Shown here: positions 34,586 through 43,550 of the stretch, one piece after another
How the letters are laid out: each line of letters opens with the position of its first letter
How positions within the stretch are numbered: the stretch's first letter is position 1
Assembly: GCA_902464635.1 (NCBI GenBank)
Contig: CABQKC010000012.1
Span: 1 to 64,000 of the forward strand
Direction of reading: 5' to 3'
Source of the DNA: an uncultured Caryophanales bacterium
Lineage (GTDB): Bacteria > Bacillota_I > Bacilli_A > RFN20 > CAG-826
DNA length: 64,000 nucleotides
Made by a program: the position numbers and the translations under genes
The notes under the pieces: model-generated
Told to the model about the DNA's origin: nothing
Database searches by the model: none
Seen by the model: only the letters and a program-made list of their open reading frames with translations

Positions 34586-35795
34586 CAAATGAAACAATCT
34601 CTTTCGCTTCTTTTCTTGCCTTGCCAATCGTAGAAGAATCTAGCACTTCAAAACTTGGATTATCGCTTTCTACCTTCTTGGCAGGTTTATTAAAATAATC
34701 GACCCCTGTCTTTTCTATTTCTTTTTTGGTTACTAAAACTTCTTCTGCATCTAAACTAGATACAGGATAAATCGTAGATTTCTTTATATCAAAAGAAGAC
34801 GTTCTAGAAATAAGGTCATGAATAGATCTATGTGACCTAGAAAGCATTAATACAATGAAGTCACCTACCAATAAAGTTAGGAATATAGTCGCGGAGAAGG
34901 TTAGATTTACAGGCAAAGCCAAGACATACCAGGTTAGCAATTCAAATAGATACCTAACCATTATTTGCCATTTAGCAGCATCCACCCCTTCTTTCGAGGC
35001 AACTCCTGTCTTTAATAATAATTTTCCGATTGTCCTTCCTTTAGGAACACACAAAGGAATAATAAATAAGAATATAGCAGGTCCAATCAAAGCAGTTGGA
35101 AGCCACATCATATATGAAGCATTAGAATATTCTTTTTGTAATTTAATCGCATATGGTTGCTTGGAGAAATGACGTACTGCATCGACATATAGACCTGTTA
35201 CGTTTTGCCCTTCTTGCTTGAAATAATATTGGTTCAATTTAGTCGCAGTTTCGGTTTTATCGGCTTCTTTCTCACTAGACAAGGCATCGATATAGCTTTG
35301 TTTCAAGCTCGGTTTTACCTTAAAGTCGGTAGAGCCATCAATTGGATTATAGAAAGAATCTTCTTTGCTTTCCCCTAATCCATATATATTTCTATATACC
35401 CATTCCCCTACTTCATCTGGATTAGATTTATCGCCTTTGAATTTATCTTCATCAAAGAAAGTCGCATTGCTGTTACTTGGAAGGAAGACTGTATAGTATT
35501 TCCAGACTACATCTTCATATCTAGAATAGCCATAAATATTATTTTTCTTATCATAGGCAGGGAAATTATAAAAGGAGCTGTTCTCAATTAAAGAAGAAGA
35601 TAATTGGAAGGAAGTGAATTCCTTTTCAATGCCGTCTATGTTATTAGCAGGTCCTATAAATGGCTTTGAAATACCAAAATATACGATTAGCATCGTAATT
35701 ACGATACAAGCGAAGTCAATTAAATAAGCGAATATGGTTTTCGCATAGCTTGGGCTAACTAGCCCGTCTGTTTTCTTTTCAATATCTTTTTGCAT
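34566..35795 (-). CDS. RDD-like membrane protein 3 (first in operon)
   Basis: 409 aa. AKTIFAYLIDFACIV near residue 20 resembles the first RDD helix. A ~190-residue polar loop follows, then helices with GRTIGKLLLKTGV, the family motif before the third helix. The C-terminal ~70 residues are polar. TATAAA at 35805-35810 lies 9 nt before the ATG with no Shine-Dalgarno, so the leader is very short. Confidence 0.68.
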   Translation of the reverse strand: MQKDIEKKTDGLVSPSYAKTIFAYLIDFACIVITMLIVYFGISKPFIGPANNIDGIEKEFTSFQLSSSLIENSSFYNFPAYDKKNNIYGYSRYEDVVWKYYTVFLPSNSNATFFDEDKFKGDKSNPDEVGEWVYRNIYGLGESKEDSFYNPIDGSTDFKVKPSLKQSYIDALSSEKEADKTETATKLNQYYFKQEGQNVTGLYVDAVRHFSKQPYAIKLQKEYSNASYMMWLPTALIGPAIFLFIIPLCVPKGRTIGKLLLKTGVASKEGVDAAKWQIMVRYLFELLTWYVLALPVNLTFSATIFLTLLVGDFIVLMLSRSHRSIHDLISRTSSFDIKKSTIYPVSSLDAEEVLVTKKEIEKTGVDYFNKPAKKVESDNPSFEVLDSSTIGKARKEAKEIVSFDEFENK

Positions 35796-35863
35796 AAAGA
35801 TAACTTTATATAAATATATAAACTAGTCAACATTTTTAATATATAGATAAGGTAAAAATCCAA

Positions 35864-35889
35864 CAAAAAAGCCCTGGTTTCCCAAGGCT
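35864..35889 (-). terminator. str operon terminator (after tuf)
   Basis: AGCCTTGG-GAAA-CCAGGGCT hairpin (35870-35889) followed on the minus strand by six T. Confidence 0.92.
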
Positions 35890-35912
35890 AATTTTGCTAA
35901 TTAAGCTGTAAC

Positions 35913-37106
35913 TCAGTGAAGAATTTCAGCAACAGTACCAGCACCGACGGTACGGCCACCTTCACGGATAGAGAACTTGGTTCCCTTTTCCATGGCGATT
36001 GGGTGGATTAATTCGACAGTGAAGGTAACGTGGTCACCTGGCATAACCATATCGGTTCCGGCTGGAAGAGTGATGGTACCAGTGATATCGGTAGTACGGA
36101 AGAAGAATTGAGGACGATATCCGTTAAGGAAGTGAGTATGACGTCCACCTTCTTCTTTGGTAAGGATATAGGTGGTAGCAGTGAATTTATCGTGTGGAAC
36201 GATAGATCCTGGCTTAGCAAGTACTTGTCCACGTTCGACTTGGTCGTGGGTGATACCACGGAGAAGAGCTCCAACGTTATCACCACCTTGAGCGAAGTCA
36301 AGGGTCTTACGGAACATTTCTAGACCGGTAACAACAGTCTTTTGGGTTGGTTTGATACCGACGATTTCAGCTTCGTCGTTGATCTTGATCATACCACGTT
36401 CGACTCTACCAGTGACGACGGTACCACGGCCAGAGATGGTCATGACGTCTTCGATAGGTAGTAAGAATGGCTTGTCGTTATCACGGACTGGGTCTGGGAT
36501 ATAGGTATCCAAGGCATCAAGTAATTCAAGGATTGGCTTGCAGGCTGGATCATCGATGGACTTAGCATCGCAGGCAGCTTTAGCGGAACCTTTGATAACT
36601 GGGACTTCATCCCCTGGGAAGTCATATTTGTTAAGAAGGTCACGGACATCCATTTCGACTAAGTCAATGAGTTCTGGGTCATCGACCATATCGGTCTTGT
36701 TAAGGAAGACAAGGATTTGTGGAACACCGACTTGACGGGCAAGTAAGACGTGTTCACGGGTTTGTGGCATAACGCCATCAGCAGCGGAGACAACAAGGAT
36801 AGCGGCGTCCATTTGGGCAGCACCGGTGATCATGTTCTTGACATAGTCAGCGTGCCCTGGGCAGTCAACGTGAGCATAGTGTCTATGTTCAGTTTCATAC
36901 TCGACGTGAGCAGAGTTGATGGTGATACCACGGGCTCTTTCTTCTGGGGTAGCATCGATAGCGGCATAAGCCATATCTTTGGCTAAACCCTTCATAGAAA
37001 GAACATGGGTGATAGCAGAGGTAAGAGTGGTCTTACCATGGTCGACGTGGCCAATGGTACCAACGTTAAGGTGTACACGGTCACGATTGAATTTTTCTTT
37101 TGCCAT
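35913..37106 (-). CDS. tuf: Elongation factor Tu
   Basis: 397 aa, full length. It carries aminoacyl-tRNA to the ribosome. GTPase motifs GHVDHGKTT, DCPGHADY and NKTDM are intact. The ATG has GGAGG upstream. It is the last gene of rpsL-rpsG-fusA-tuf. A 17-nt perfect inverted repeat (CAATACTT-A-AAGTATTG) lies in the 94-nt spacer after fusA and may be an mRNA processing or partial attenuation site. Confidence 0.99.
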   Translation of the reverse strand: MAKEKFNRDRVHLNVGTIGHVDHGKTTLTSAITHVLSMKGLAKDMAYAAIDATPEERARGITINSAHVEYETEHRHYAHVDCPGHADYVKNMITGAAQMDAAILVVSAADGVMPQTREHVLLARQVGVPQILVFLNKTDMVDDPELIDLVEMDVRDLLNKYDFPGDEVPVIKGSAKAACDAKSIDDPACKPILELLDALDTYIPDPVRDNDKPFLLPIEDVMTISGRGTVVTGRVERGMIKINDEAEIVGIKPTQKTVVTGLEMFRKTLDFAQGGDNVGALLRGITHDQVERGQVLAKPGSIVPHDKFTATTYILTKEEGGRHTHFLNGYRPQFFFRTTDITGTITLPAGTDMVMPGDHVTFTVELIHPIAMEKGTKFSIREGGRTVGAGTVAEILH

Positions 37107-37200
37107 TTGTTAATTTCCTCCAAAATGGTTTCTAGATTTTTTCTTGGCTTGAATATGATAGAACAAGCCGAATTCATTAGCAATACTTTAAGTATTGTAA

Positions 37201-39294
37201 TTATTTACCAGATACCTTCTTTACGACGGCATCTTGGATGAAGCGTGGGCATTCGCCATAATGGTCGAAGCTCATCGTGAAGTTTCCTCTTCCTTGAGTC
37301 AAGGAACGGAGGTCAGTGACATAACCAAACATTTCGGCTAGTGGTATTTCAGCATCGATTTGCTTGGCATTGCCACGTTGGGTTTCCCCGGTCATATTGC
37401 CCCTTCTACGGGCAACATCACCGATAACGTCACCATAATATTGTTCTGGGACGGTTATTTCGACCTTCATGATAGGTTCAAGAAGGACAGGGTCACATTT
37501 AGGGGCAGCAGCCTTAAGTGCCATAGAAGCGGCAACTTTATAGGCAGCTTCGGAAGAGTCGACATCGTGGTAGCTTCCATCAAATAAGGTAGCTTTGATA
37601 TCGATTAGTGGGTATCCAGCGATAACACCACGGGTAAGGGCATCTTCTAGACCTTGTTGGGTTGGCTTGATGAATTCCTTTGGAACTGCACCACCAACGA
37701 TAGCATCAACGAATTCGAATCCTTTTCCTGGGTTTGGTTCAAATCTGATCCAAACGTCACCATATTGACCATGGCCACCACTTTGCTTGACATAACGTCC
37801 TTGGGCTTCGCCAGTCTTACGGAAGGTTTCCCTGTAGTTGACTTGTGGAGCGCCGACATTGACATCAACCTTGAATTCACGTCTCATACGTTCGACAAGG
37901 ATATCAAGTTGAAGTTCGCCGACACCGGCAATAATGGTTTGTCCAGAGTCCGCATCGGTATGGACACGGAAGGTTGGGTCTTCTTCGGCTAACTTAGTAA
38001 GAGCAATTGTCATCTTTTCTTGGTCAGCTTTGGTCTTTGGTTCAACCGCTTCTTCTAGAACTGGTTCTGGGAAGACGAGGTTTTCAAGGACTACTGGTTC
38101 GTTTTCATCGGTCAATGTATCACCGGTGGTAGTTGACTTTAAGCCAACGATGGCACCGATTTCACCAGCGTGCAAGCATTCGACTTCTTGACGGTGGTTA
38201 GCATGCATCAAGACTAAACGTCCGATACGTTCCTTGTTTCCATGGTTGGAATTCAAGACATAGGATCCGCTCTTTAAGACGCCTTGGTAGACTCTAACAT
38301 AGGCTAATCTACCAATGAATGGGTCAGTAGCAATCTTGAAGGCAAGGCCAACGAATGGCTTGTTATCAGTAGCTTCGCAGACATATGGTTCATCATCTAG
38401 GGTTCCCTTTTCGCCAGGAATATCTAGAGGTGATGGTAAGTAAGCAACGACTGCATCAAGTAGAGGTTGGATACATTTATTCTTATAGGCAGAGCCGCAG
38501 AGAACTGGGAAGAATGTACCAGTTAATACAGCACTACGGATGGTGGACTTAATCATATCGACAGGGACTTCTTCCCCTTCGAGGACCATCATCATCAAAT
38601 CATCATTAAAGGCAGCTAGCTTTTCAAGCAAGATGGAACGATATTGCTCGACCTTGTCTTTTAATTCAGCTGGAACATCGGTGATTGTTGGGGCGTCGGC
38701 CTTATCATCTCCATAGACATAAGCCTTTCTTTCGATGACGTCGACGCATCCTTTGAAGTTGCCTTCCCTTCCGATTGGGCATTGAATGGCAGCAGCATTA
38801 GCGGCAAGCCTTTCGCCTAAGGAAGCGACGCACATATCAAAGTCGGCACCAGTGGCATCCATCTTATTGCAGAAGACAATACGTGGGACACCATATTTGG
38901 TACCTTGTCTCCAAACGGTTTCGGTTTGTGGTTCGACACCATTTTTGGAGTCAAGAACAGTAACAGCACCGTCAAGAACACGTAATGAACGTTCAACTTC
39001 GACAGTGAAGTCGACGTGCCCTGGGGTGTCGATAATGTTGAAACGGTTACCCTTCCAGAAGCAAGTAGTTGCAGATGAGGTGATTGTGATACCTCTTTCT
39101 TGTTCTTCTTCCATCCAGTCCATGGTGGCAGTTCCTTCGTGAACTTCACCAATCTTGTGGGTACGACCGGTATAATAGAGGATACGCTCAGTTGTTGTGG
39201 TCTTGCCAGCATCAATATGAGCCATAATGCCGATGTTACGTGTGTGAGGGAGATCGTAGGTTGCGGTCTCGCTAATCATATTTTCGTCAGCCAT
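37201..39294 (-). CDS. fusA: Elongation factor G
   Basis: 697 aa, full length. It is the GTPase that drives translocation. AHIDAGKTTTTERILYYTG, DTPGHVDFTVEVERS and NKMD motifs are present. It is cotranscribed with rpsG (15 nt upstream). Confidence 0.99.
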   Translation of the reverse strand: MADENMISETATYDLPHTRNIGIMAHIDAGKTTTTERILYYTGRTHKIGEVHEGTATMDWMEEEQERGITITSSATTCFWKGNRFNIIDTPGHVDFTVEVERSLRVLDGAVTVLDSKNGVEPQTETVWRQGTKYGVPRIVFCNKMDATGADFDMCVASLGERLAANAAAIQCPIGREGNFKGCVDVIERKAYVYGDDKADAPTITDVPAELKDKVEQYRSILLEKLAAFNDDLMMMVLEGEEVPVDMIKSTIRSAVLTGTFFPVLCGSAYKNKCIQPLLDAVVAYLPSPLDIPGEKGTLDDEPYVCEATDNKPFVGLAFKIATDPFIGRLAYVRVYQGVLKSGSYVLNSNHGNKERIGRLVLMHANHRQEVECLHAGEIGAIVGLKSTTTGDTLTDENEPVVLENLVFPEPVLEEAVEPKTKADQEKMTIALTKLAEEDPTFRVHTDADSGQTIIAGVGELQLDILVERMRREFKVDVNVGAPQVNYRETFRKTGEAQGRYVKQSGGHGQYGDVWIRFEPNPGKGFEFVDAIVGGAVPKEFIKPTQQGLEDALTRGVIAGYPLIDIKATLFDGSYHDVDSSEAAYKVAASMALKAAAPKCDPVLLEPIMKVEITVPEQYYGDVIGDVARRRGNMTGETQRGNAKQIDAEIPLAEMFGYVTDLRSLTQGRGNFTMSFDHYGECPRFIQDAVVKKVSGK

Positions 39295-39309
39295 ATGTTT
39301 TCTCCTAAA

Positions 39310-39780
39310 TTACCAACGGTAATGGGCGTAAGCTTTGTTAGCTTCGGCCATCTTATGGACGTCTTCCTTCTTCTTGACGGAAGCACCACTTCCATTGGCG
39401 GCATCAATTATTTCGGCAGCTAATTTGTCTTCCATGGTCTTTTCGCCACGTAGACGGGCATAGGTGACTAACCATCTTAGTCCTAGGGTTTGCTTTCTTT
39501 CTGGAGAAACTTCGACTGGAACTTGGTAGTTAGCGGCACCAATACGACGAACCTTGAGTTCGACTTCTGGCATAATGTTATTTATAGCGGAGGCAAAGAC
39601 TTCGGTAGCCTTTTGTCCGGTTTTGTCTTCAATCTTCTTGAAGGCTTTGTAGATGATGGTTTGGGCAGTGCCTCTTTTGCCATCATACATGACACGGTTG
39701 ATTAAACGGGTAACCAATTTGGATTGGTACACTGGATCTGGTAAAACGTCGCGTTTTTCGACTGAACCTTTTCTTGGCAT
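39310..39780 (-). CDS. rpsG: 30S ribosomal protein S7
   Basis: 156 aa, normal size. It binds the 3' domain of 16S rRNA and nucleates assembly. MPRKGSVEKRDVLPDP at the N-terminus and the RGEKTMEDKLAAEIIDAANG segment are typical. It lies between rpsL and fusA. Confidence 0.99.
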   Translation of the reverse strand: MPRKGSVEKRDVLPDPVYQSKLVTRLINRVMYDGKRGTAQTIIYKAFKKIEDKTGQKATEVFASAINNIMPEVELKVRRIGAANYQVPVEVSPERKQTLGLRWLVTYARLRGEKTMEDKLAAEIIDAANGSGASVKKKEDVHKMAEANKAYAHYRW

Positions 39781-39794
39781 TGTACTACTCCTCC

Positions 39795-40214
39795 TTATTT
39801 GCTAGCCTTTGGCTTCTTGGTTCCGTATAAAGAACGGCCTTGGCGTCTGGCTTCGATACCGGCGCAGTCTAAGCAACCACGAACAATATGGTATCTAACA
39901 CCTGGTAAGTCCTTAACACGTCCGCCACGGATCATGACGGTAGAGTGTTCTTGAAGGTTATGTCCTTCGCCACCGATATAGGCGGTAACTTCGTATCCAT
40001 TGGACAAGCGGACACGAGCGTATTTCCTCAACGCTGAGTTTGGTTTCTTTGGGGTCATTGTACCGACACGGGTGCAAACACCTCTTTTTTGTGAGGAAGG
40101 TTGGTTGGTTGTTTTCTTGGTTAGGGAGTTCCATCTCTTGCCTAAGGCTGGAGATTTGGACTTCTTGGTGGCAGATTGTCTGCCTTGCCTAACTAATTGG
40201 TTAATTGTTGGCAT
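39795..40214 (-). CDS. rpsL: 30S ribosomal protein S12
   Basis: 139 aa. It is part of the decoding centre. The TPKKPNSALRK loop has the wild-type Lys linked to streptomycin sensitivity. First gene of the str operon, with a strong promoter at 40309-40337 and a leader of about 90 nt. Confidence 0.99.
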   Translation of the reverse strand: MPTINQLVRQGRQSATKKSKSPALGKRWNSLTKKTTNQPSSQKRGVCTRVGTMTPKKPNSALRKYARVRLSNGYEVTAYIGGEGHNLQEHSTVMIRGGRVKDLPGVRYHIVRGCLDCAGIEARRQGRSLYGTKKPKASK

Positions 40215-40308
40215 GTGTTTTTCCTCTCTTTTCTACACACAATTCCCGGTGTATCAATCATCGGGGTAAACAAAGAAGGCAAAAGCCCTCTATTTACGTC
40301 CGGGTGAA

Positions 40309-40337
40309 ATGATACCGAGGTATATTCCCCATGTCAA
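40309..40337 (-). promoter_or_regulatory. str operon promoter
   Basis: TTGACA (40332-40337), 17 nt, TATCAT (40309-40314) on the minus strand, close to the sigma-A consensus. Confidence 0.85.
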
Positions 40338-40359
40338 TAATTATTTTCTTTGAGTAAAT

Positions 40360-41835
40360 CTATCTAGCCTCAATGCTAATAGATGCATAGCTAGAAGTTA
40401 ATTTATCGACCTTGAAATTATATTTAAGTTCCTCTAATCCTTTAAAAGAAGAAGTTATCCCCTCCCCTTCATAGAAAAGAGTAGAAGAATAATTGATAAG
40501 GTTACCATTCTCATTTACTACCTTATTCATGTTAGAAGCATAATAAAATGGAGGGAGTTCAGTAGAATTAAGCCCTTTATCGATATTTTGGATTAGATAT
40601 GGGGAAGAGGAAGAATTGTCGTTTTCAAATGTAAGACGCCTATTCGTGGTAATCATATTTTCATCTACGATTCCCTTTTTGGATATGCCTTCATAAGCAG
40701 CTAATCTAGAATCGACTAGATAAGCCCTTATTCCAGGCTTAGAAAACAAAGATAACGAATTATCTTTTCTTTGCAAGGCATCGACATAATTTAGGTATGT
40801 TGGGGAATAATATTCTAGCATTACATACCTTCCATAAGGATTGAAGTTAGATTCGATAGGAATGATGATGCATTCATTATTCCCTGAGCCTTGATGTAAT
40901 TTAATCTTGCAGGAAGAAGTAACAAAATAAGGGGAAGACCAACCTAGCAAGGTTTTTGAAAAGCAATTATGGTCCCCTAAGGAGCAATCCATCATATCCA
41001 TCCTTCCTAATGGGGATATTTGATTAGATATCGATGAATATGAATCATAATAATCAGGTAATCCAAATAGGTGTCCTGTCTCATGGATATAGGTATGGGA
41101 ATCCATCTTCCCATCATTAGGATAACCCATATAGAAAGAACTCCAGCAAATCGGGGCAGGATCATTAATCGTAAAGGCCCACATCATGGACTTCCTATCC
41201 GCCACCCCTCCATCTAAACCTGAATAAGGTGCATCATATATAAAATATATAGGTATATATTCCCCATACGTAGAAAAATAGCTGTCGTATAAAGAAGAAT
41301 TTTGTTCCTTTAGCCACTGCTTCGCATCATTATAAATTGAAGTCAACGTGGATTTGGTCTTGCTTATCCCATATATAGAAGATATTTCTTCCAAAGAGAA
41401 ACTAGATTTATAAAATGAAGTGACATCCCCTTTTAGAAGGAACCTAGAATTGCTAGATTTATAATAATATTCAGAAACCGAATAGAATTGGTTATTGCTT
41501 TTATCTCCAAAGAAAGCTTTTTTAATTAAATCTAGCTTATTTTCTTCATCTTCTACTTTAGAAGCAAAAGAAACAGGGACTACCAATAATCTATTCTCTC
41601 CTAAAGAAGGCATGACTTTAAAGGAAGAGAAAGTAAATAAAGAAGATAAAGTATTCGTTTCTAATTCCTGGTCTTTGCTTTTAAGTTTAGAAAAAGAAGA
41701 AACCTGTCTATAGCCGTCATATTCTTTATCAACAAAAGGGGAATTATTTATTTTTCCCTCGAAAAAACTAAATATATTAGATCCGCAGGAAGTTAATCCA
41801 ATTAGAGGCAATAAAGCAAGGAGCGATTTTTTCAT
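40360..41835 (-). CDS. M6-like zinc metalloprotease lipoprotein
   Basis: 491 aa. Lipobox LTSC, Cys17. The zinc motif HETGHLFGLPD (251-261) has the HExxHxxGxxD form of M6/immune-inhibitor-A-like and related metzincins. NRLLVVPVSF (about 81-90) is a typical strand of the domain start. It probably degrades proteins at the cell surface. The start is unusual: TAGAAT at 41842-41847 lies exactly 6 nt before the ATG, no Shine-Dalgarno is present, and the strong terminator of a small RNA ends only 17 nt upstream. Either the mRNA is leaderless, or the small RNA acts as a switchable leader. Confidence 0.85.
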   Translation of the reverse strand: MKKSLLALLPLIGLTSCGSNIFSFFEGKINNSPFVDKEYDGYRQVSSFSKLKSKDQELETNTLSSLFTFSSFKVMPSLGENRLLVVPVSFASKVEDEENKLDLIKKAFFGDKSNNQFYSVSEYYYKSSNSRFLLKGDVTSFYKSSFSLEEISSIYGISKTKSTLTSIYNDAKQWLKEQNSSLYDSYFSTYGEYIPIYFIYDAPYSGLDGGVADRKSMMWAFTINDPAPICWSSFYMGYPNDGKMDSHTYIHETGHLFGLPDYYDSYSSISNQISPLGRMDMMDCSLGDHNCFSKTLLGWSSPYFVTSSCKIKLHQGSGNNECIIIPIESNFNPYGRYVMLEYYSPTYLNYVDALQRKDNSLSLFSKPGIRAYLVDSRLAAYEGISKKGIVDENMITTNRRLTFENDNSSSSPYLIQNIDKGLNSTELPPFYYASNMNKVVNENGNLINYSSTLFYEGEGITSSFKGLEELKYNFKVDKLTSSYASISIEAR

Positions 41836-41851
41836 GGGTATATTCTATAGC

Positions 41852-41988
41852 AAAAAAAGCTAAGAGTCGCCAACAATCTCTTAGCTAGTATTTTTATAGG
41901 AATGAACCGATGGATCTCAAGAAAACAGTTTAACTGTAAGAGTTTTTGCGAGGTCGAGTTTTCCGCCTCAATGGTTAACCATCGATTC
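41852..41988 (-). ncRNA. Candidate structured small RNA (about 137 nt)
   Basis: The unit has a promoter (41995-42022), a predicted start at 41988 and a strong terminator at 41852-41886. The predicted 5' end coincides with an 11-bp closing stem P1 (41979-41989 with 41903-41913, one G-U). Inside are P2 (41966-41969/41950-41953, extended by C-G pairs with a bulged A) and P3 (arms 41932-41937/41925-41930, single-base loop). The P2 loop GAAAAC (41958-41963) can pair with UUUUC just after P3, giving a possible pseudoknot. The terminator has a 9-bp stem AGCTAAGAG/CTCTTAGCT and seven U. It matches no small RNA or riboswitch I recognise (not SRP, 6S, tmRNA, T-box or common riboswitches). Confidence 0.7.
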
Positions 41989-41994
41989 ATCATC

Positions 41995-42022
41995 ATTATA
42001 ATAACGTCTATAAAAAAACCAA
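41995..42022 (-). promoter_or_regulatory. Promoter of the small RNA
   Basis: TTGGTT (42017-42022), 16 nt, TATAAT (41995-42000), with the predicted start 6 nt further, at the first base pairs of stem P1. The -35 overlaps the upstream terminator arm. Confidence 0.65.
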
Positions 42023-42043
42023 GAAGATTGTTGTTTTCCTTGG
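42012..42043 (-). terminator. Second terminator downstream of rpoC
   Basis: CCAAG/CTTGG stem (42019-42023/42039-42043) with a mismatch and inner pairs, followed on the minus strand by seven T. It backs up the rpoC terminator that the IS interrupts. Confidence 0.75.
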
Positions 42044-42074
42044 TTTTATCATATGAAAAGCCCCGCGCCTATAT

Positions 42075-42098
42075 TGAAGTGAGACCCAAATGTTGGAC
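42075..42098 (+). repeat. IS terminal inverted repeat, orfB end
   Basis: 24 bp, perfect reverse complement of 43527-43550. It begins TGAAGTGAGACCC. Confidence 0.95.
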
Positions 42099-42110
42099 TT
42101 GCTTCTAATA

Positions 42111-43013
42111 TCATAATTGAGCAAAGGGCTGTTGTCTATAAGCTAAAGGGGACAGCCCTTTTGTTTTCTCCATTATTCTTTCGTTATTGTAGTATTTAAT
42201 ATATTTATTCATTGCTTTTTCCAATTCGTCTAGCGACTTAAATTCATATTCATGCCCATAGAACATTTCATTTTTCATGACTCCAAAGAAGTTTTCCATG
42301 GGTGAATTGTCTAGGCAATTCCCTTTTCTAGACATCGATTGTTTGATGCCACGCCTTTTAAGCTCTTCGTGATAGAACTCCATTTGATATTGCCATCCCT
42401 GATCGCTATGGAAGATTAGTCCTTCCAGCTTTTCGTATTTAGCGAATGCCTTTCTTAACATGTCGGTTGTTTGGTTGAAGTTCGGATTTCTGGATATGTT
42501 AAACGCTACGATTTCACGGTTATGCATATCTAGAATTGGAGATAGGTATAATTTGCCCGCCGCGATGTGAAATTCAGAAACATCGGTTGTCCATTTTTGA
42601 TTACACGCCGTGGTCGAGAAGTCCCTTTTATAGGTTGTTTTATGCTTTTCCTCATCAACAACTTTGTTGAGAAGAAGGTTCTTGCAAGTTCCGTTCTGGT
42701 CGCCTTTGTAAGATTTGTATTTCCCTCTAGGCGTGATGCCGTGGATATTGAGCAAGGACATTATTCTTTTAATCTTTTTATGGTTGACTTTATATCCTCT
42801 ATTAGCCAATTCAAGCAATATTCTTCTATAGCCATACCTCCCTTTGTTCCGGTGATATATTTCTTTTATCTGTTCAAAGATTTCTTTGTTTTTATCATCT
42901 TTATTAACCTTGTTAATCGTGTAGAAGAATGTCGCTTTTTTAACTTCCGAGACCTTAAGAAGGACGTTCAGTTTGTAGGATTGCCTTAATTCAACGATAA
43001 CCTTTACTTTTTC
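42111..43013 (-). CDS. IS3-family transposase OrfB (DDE integrase core)
   Basis: About 300 aa in the frame -1 to orfA, with no ATG of its own at its beginning. It has the HTH_21-type start (GRYGYRRILLELANRGY) and the DDE core: TTDVSEF, HSDQGWQYQ and the Glu in NSPMENFFGVMKNE. Synthesis as an OrfAB fusion is expected. The sequence GAAAAAG at 43007-43013, just before the orfA stop, is the likely slip site; slipping back one base there gives a 462-aa fusion. Confidence 0.9.
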   Translation of the reverse strand, partial: EKVKVIVELRQSYKLNVLLKVSEVKKATFFYTINKVNKDDKNKEIFEQIKEIYHRNKGRYGYRRILLELANRGYKVNHKKIKRIMSLLNIHGITPRGKYKSYKGDQNGTCKNLLLNKVVDEEKHKTTYKRDFSTTACNQKWTTDVSEFHIAAGKLYLSPILDMHNREIVAFNISRNPNFNQTTDMLRKAFAKYEKLEGLIFHSDQGWQYQMEFYHEELKRRGIKQSMSRKGNCLDNSPMENFFGVMKNEMFYGHEYEFKSLDELEKAMNKYIKYYNNERIMEKTKGLSPLAYRQQPFAQL

Positions 43014-43498
43014 TTCGGTTGTCGGCCCTTCCTTTTTTGAACTAAGGCATTTAGTTTTTTTAGGTATTCATTCTCCGCACGAAGAAGCTCAAGCTCTTTT
43101 TCCAGCCCTTTTTTGGTTTCTGATTCGTTAGATGTTTTAGGTTTCTTCATCGTTTTAGAAGGCCTCCCTCGTCTATCTAATTTTAATCCATCGATACCAG
43201 ATTTTTTATATATTTTGCACCACTTAGAAAGAAGGTAGCCCTTTATGCCGTTAGAAAGAGCAACGGATTTGATAGACTCTCCGCCTAAAACCCGTTCTAT
43301 CATATCTAACTTGTCTTGCCATGACCGCTTTGGCTTCTTGTGCTCTAAGCCGATCTCACCCATGGCGTCATAGATTCGAACCCACTCTACAACCGTATTC
43401 CGAAAAGTTTCATGCTTGCACCCTCCAGGATCGTCGATGCGCTCACCTGCTTTATACTTTCTAATACATTCTAATTTGAATTCTTTCGTAAACCTCAT
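43004..43498 (-). CDS. IS3-family transposase OrfA (HTH protein)
   Basis: 164 aa from the ATG at 43498; an upstream in-frame GTG lies inside the inverted repeat. It has two helix-turn-helix units typical of IS150 OrfA (FTKEFKLECIRKYKAG and SIKSVALSNGIKGYLLSKW) and a C-terminal leucine-zipper-like coiled coil (KELELLRAENEYLKKLNAL). It binds the IS ends and fuses to OrfB by frameshifting. Confidence 0.9.
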   Translation of the reverse strand: MRFTKEFKLECIRKYKAGERIDDPGGCKHETFRNTVVEWVRIYDAMGEIGLEHKKPKRSWQDKLDMIERVLGGESIKSVALSNGIKGYLLSKWCKIYKKSGIDGLKLDRRGRPSKTMKKPKTSNESETKKGLEKELELLRAENEYLKKLNALVQKRKGRQPKKK

Positions 43499-43526
43499 AT
43501 AAGAAAAGACCCTCCTGTTGGTTTTG

Positions 43527-43550
43527 GTCCAACATTTGGGTCTCACTTCA
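43527..43550 (-). repeat. IS terminal inverted repeat, orfA end
   Basis: 24 bp, perfect partner of 42075-42098. Confidence 0.95.

Larger units (their letters stand above)
42075..43550 (-). mobile_element. IS3-family (IS150-like) insertion sequence, complete
   Basis: 1476 bp, bounded by perfect 24-bp inverted repeats (42075-42098 and 43527-43550) with TGAAGTG...CACTTCA ends and flanked by a 3-bp target duplication TAT. It contains orfA and a -1-frame orfB, as in IS150. Perfect ends and open frames suggest recent, possibly active, insertion. It lies in the same orientation as rpoC. Confidence 0.95.

Noticed and set aside
37166..37200. CAATACTTAAAGTATTG palindrome as a fusA terminator
   Set aside because: No T-run follows, and tuf is expected to be cotranscribed. 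It may be a processing site, but the evidence is thin.
38817..39215. Long open frames antisense to or shifted within fusA, rpoB, rpoC, tuf and PFOR
   Set aside because: They are shadow frames of strongly conserved genes, with no ribosome sites and no plausible protein features.
41852..41988. Known RNA class such as SRP RNA, 6S RNA, tmRNA, purine riboswitch or T-box
   Set aside because: The diagnostic motifs of these classes (for example SRP GGAA tetraloop region, T-box GGGUGGNACCGCG, purine J regions) are absent.
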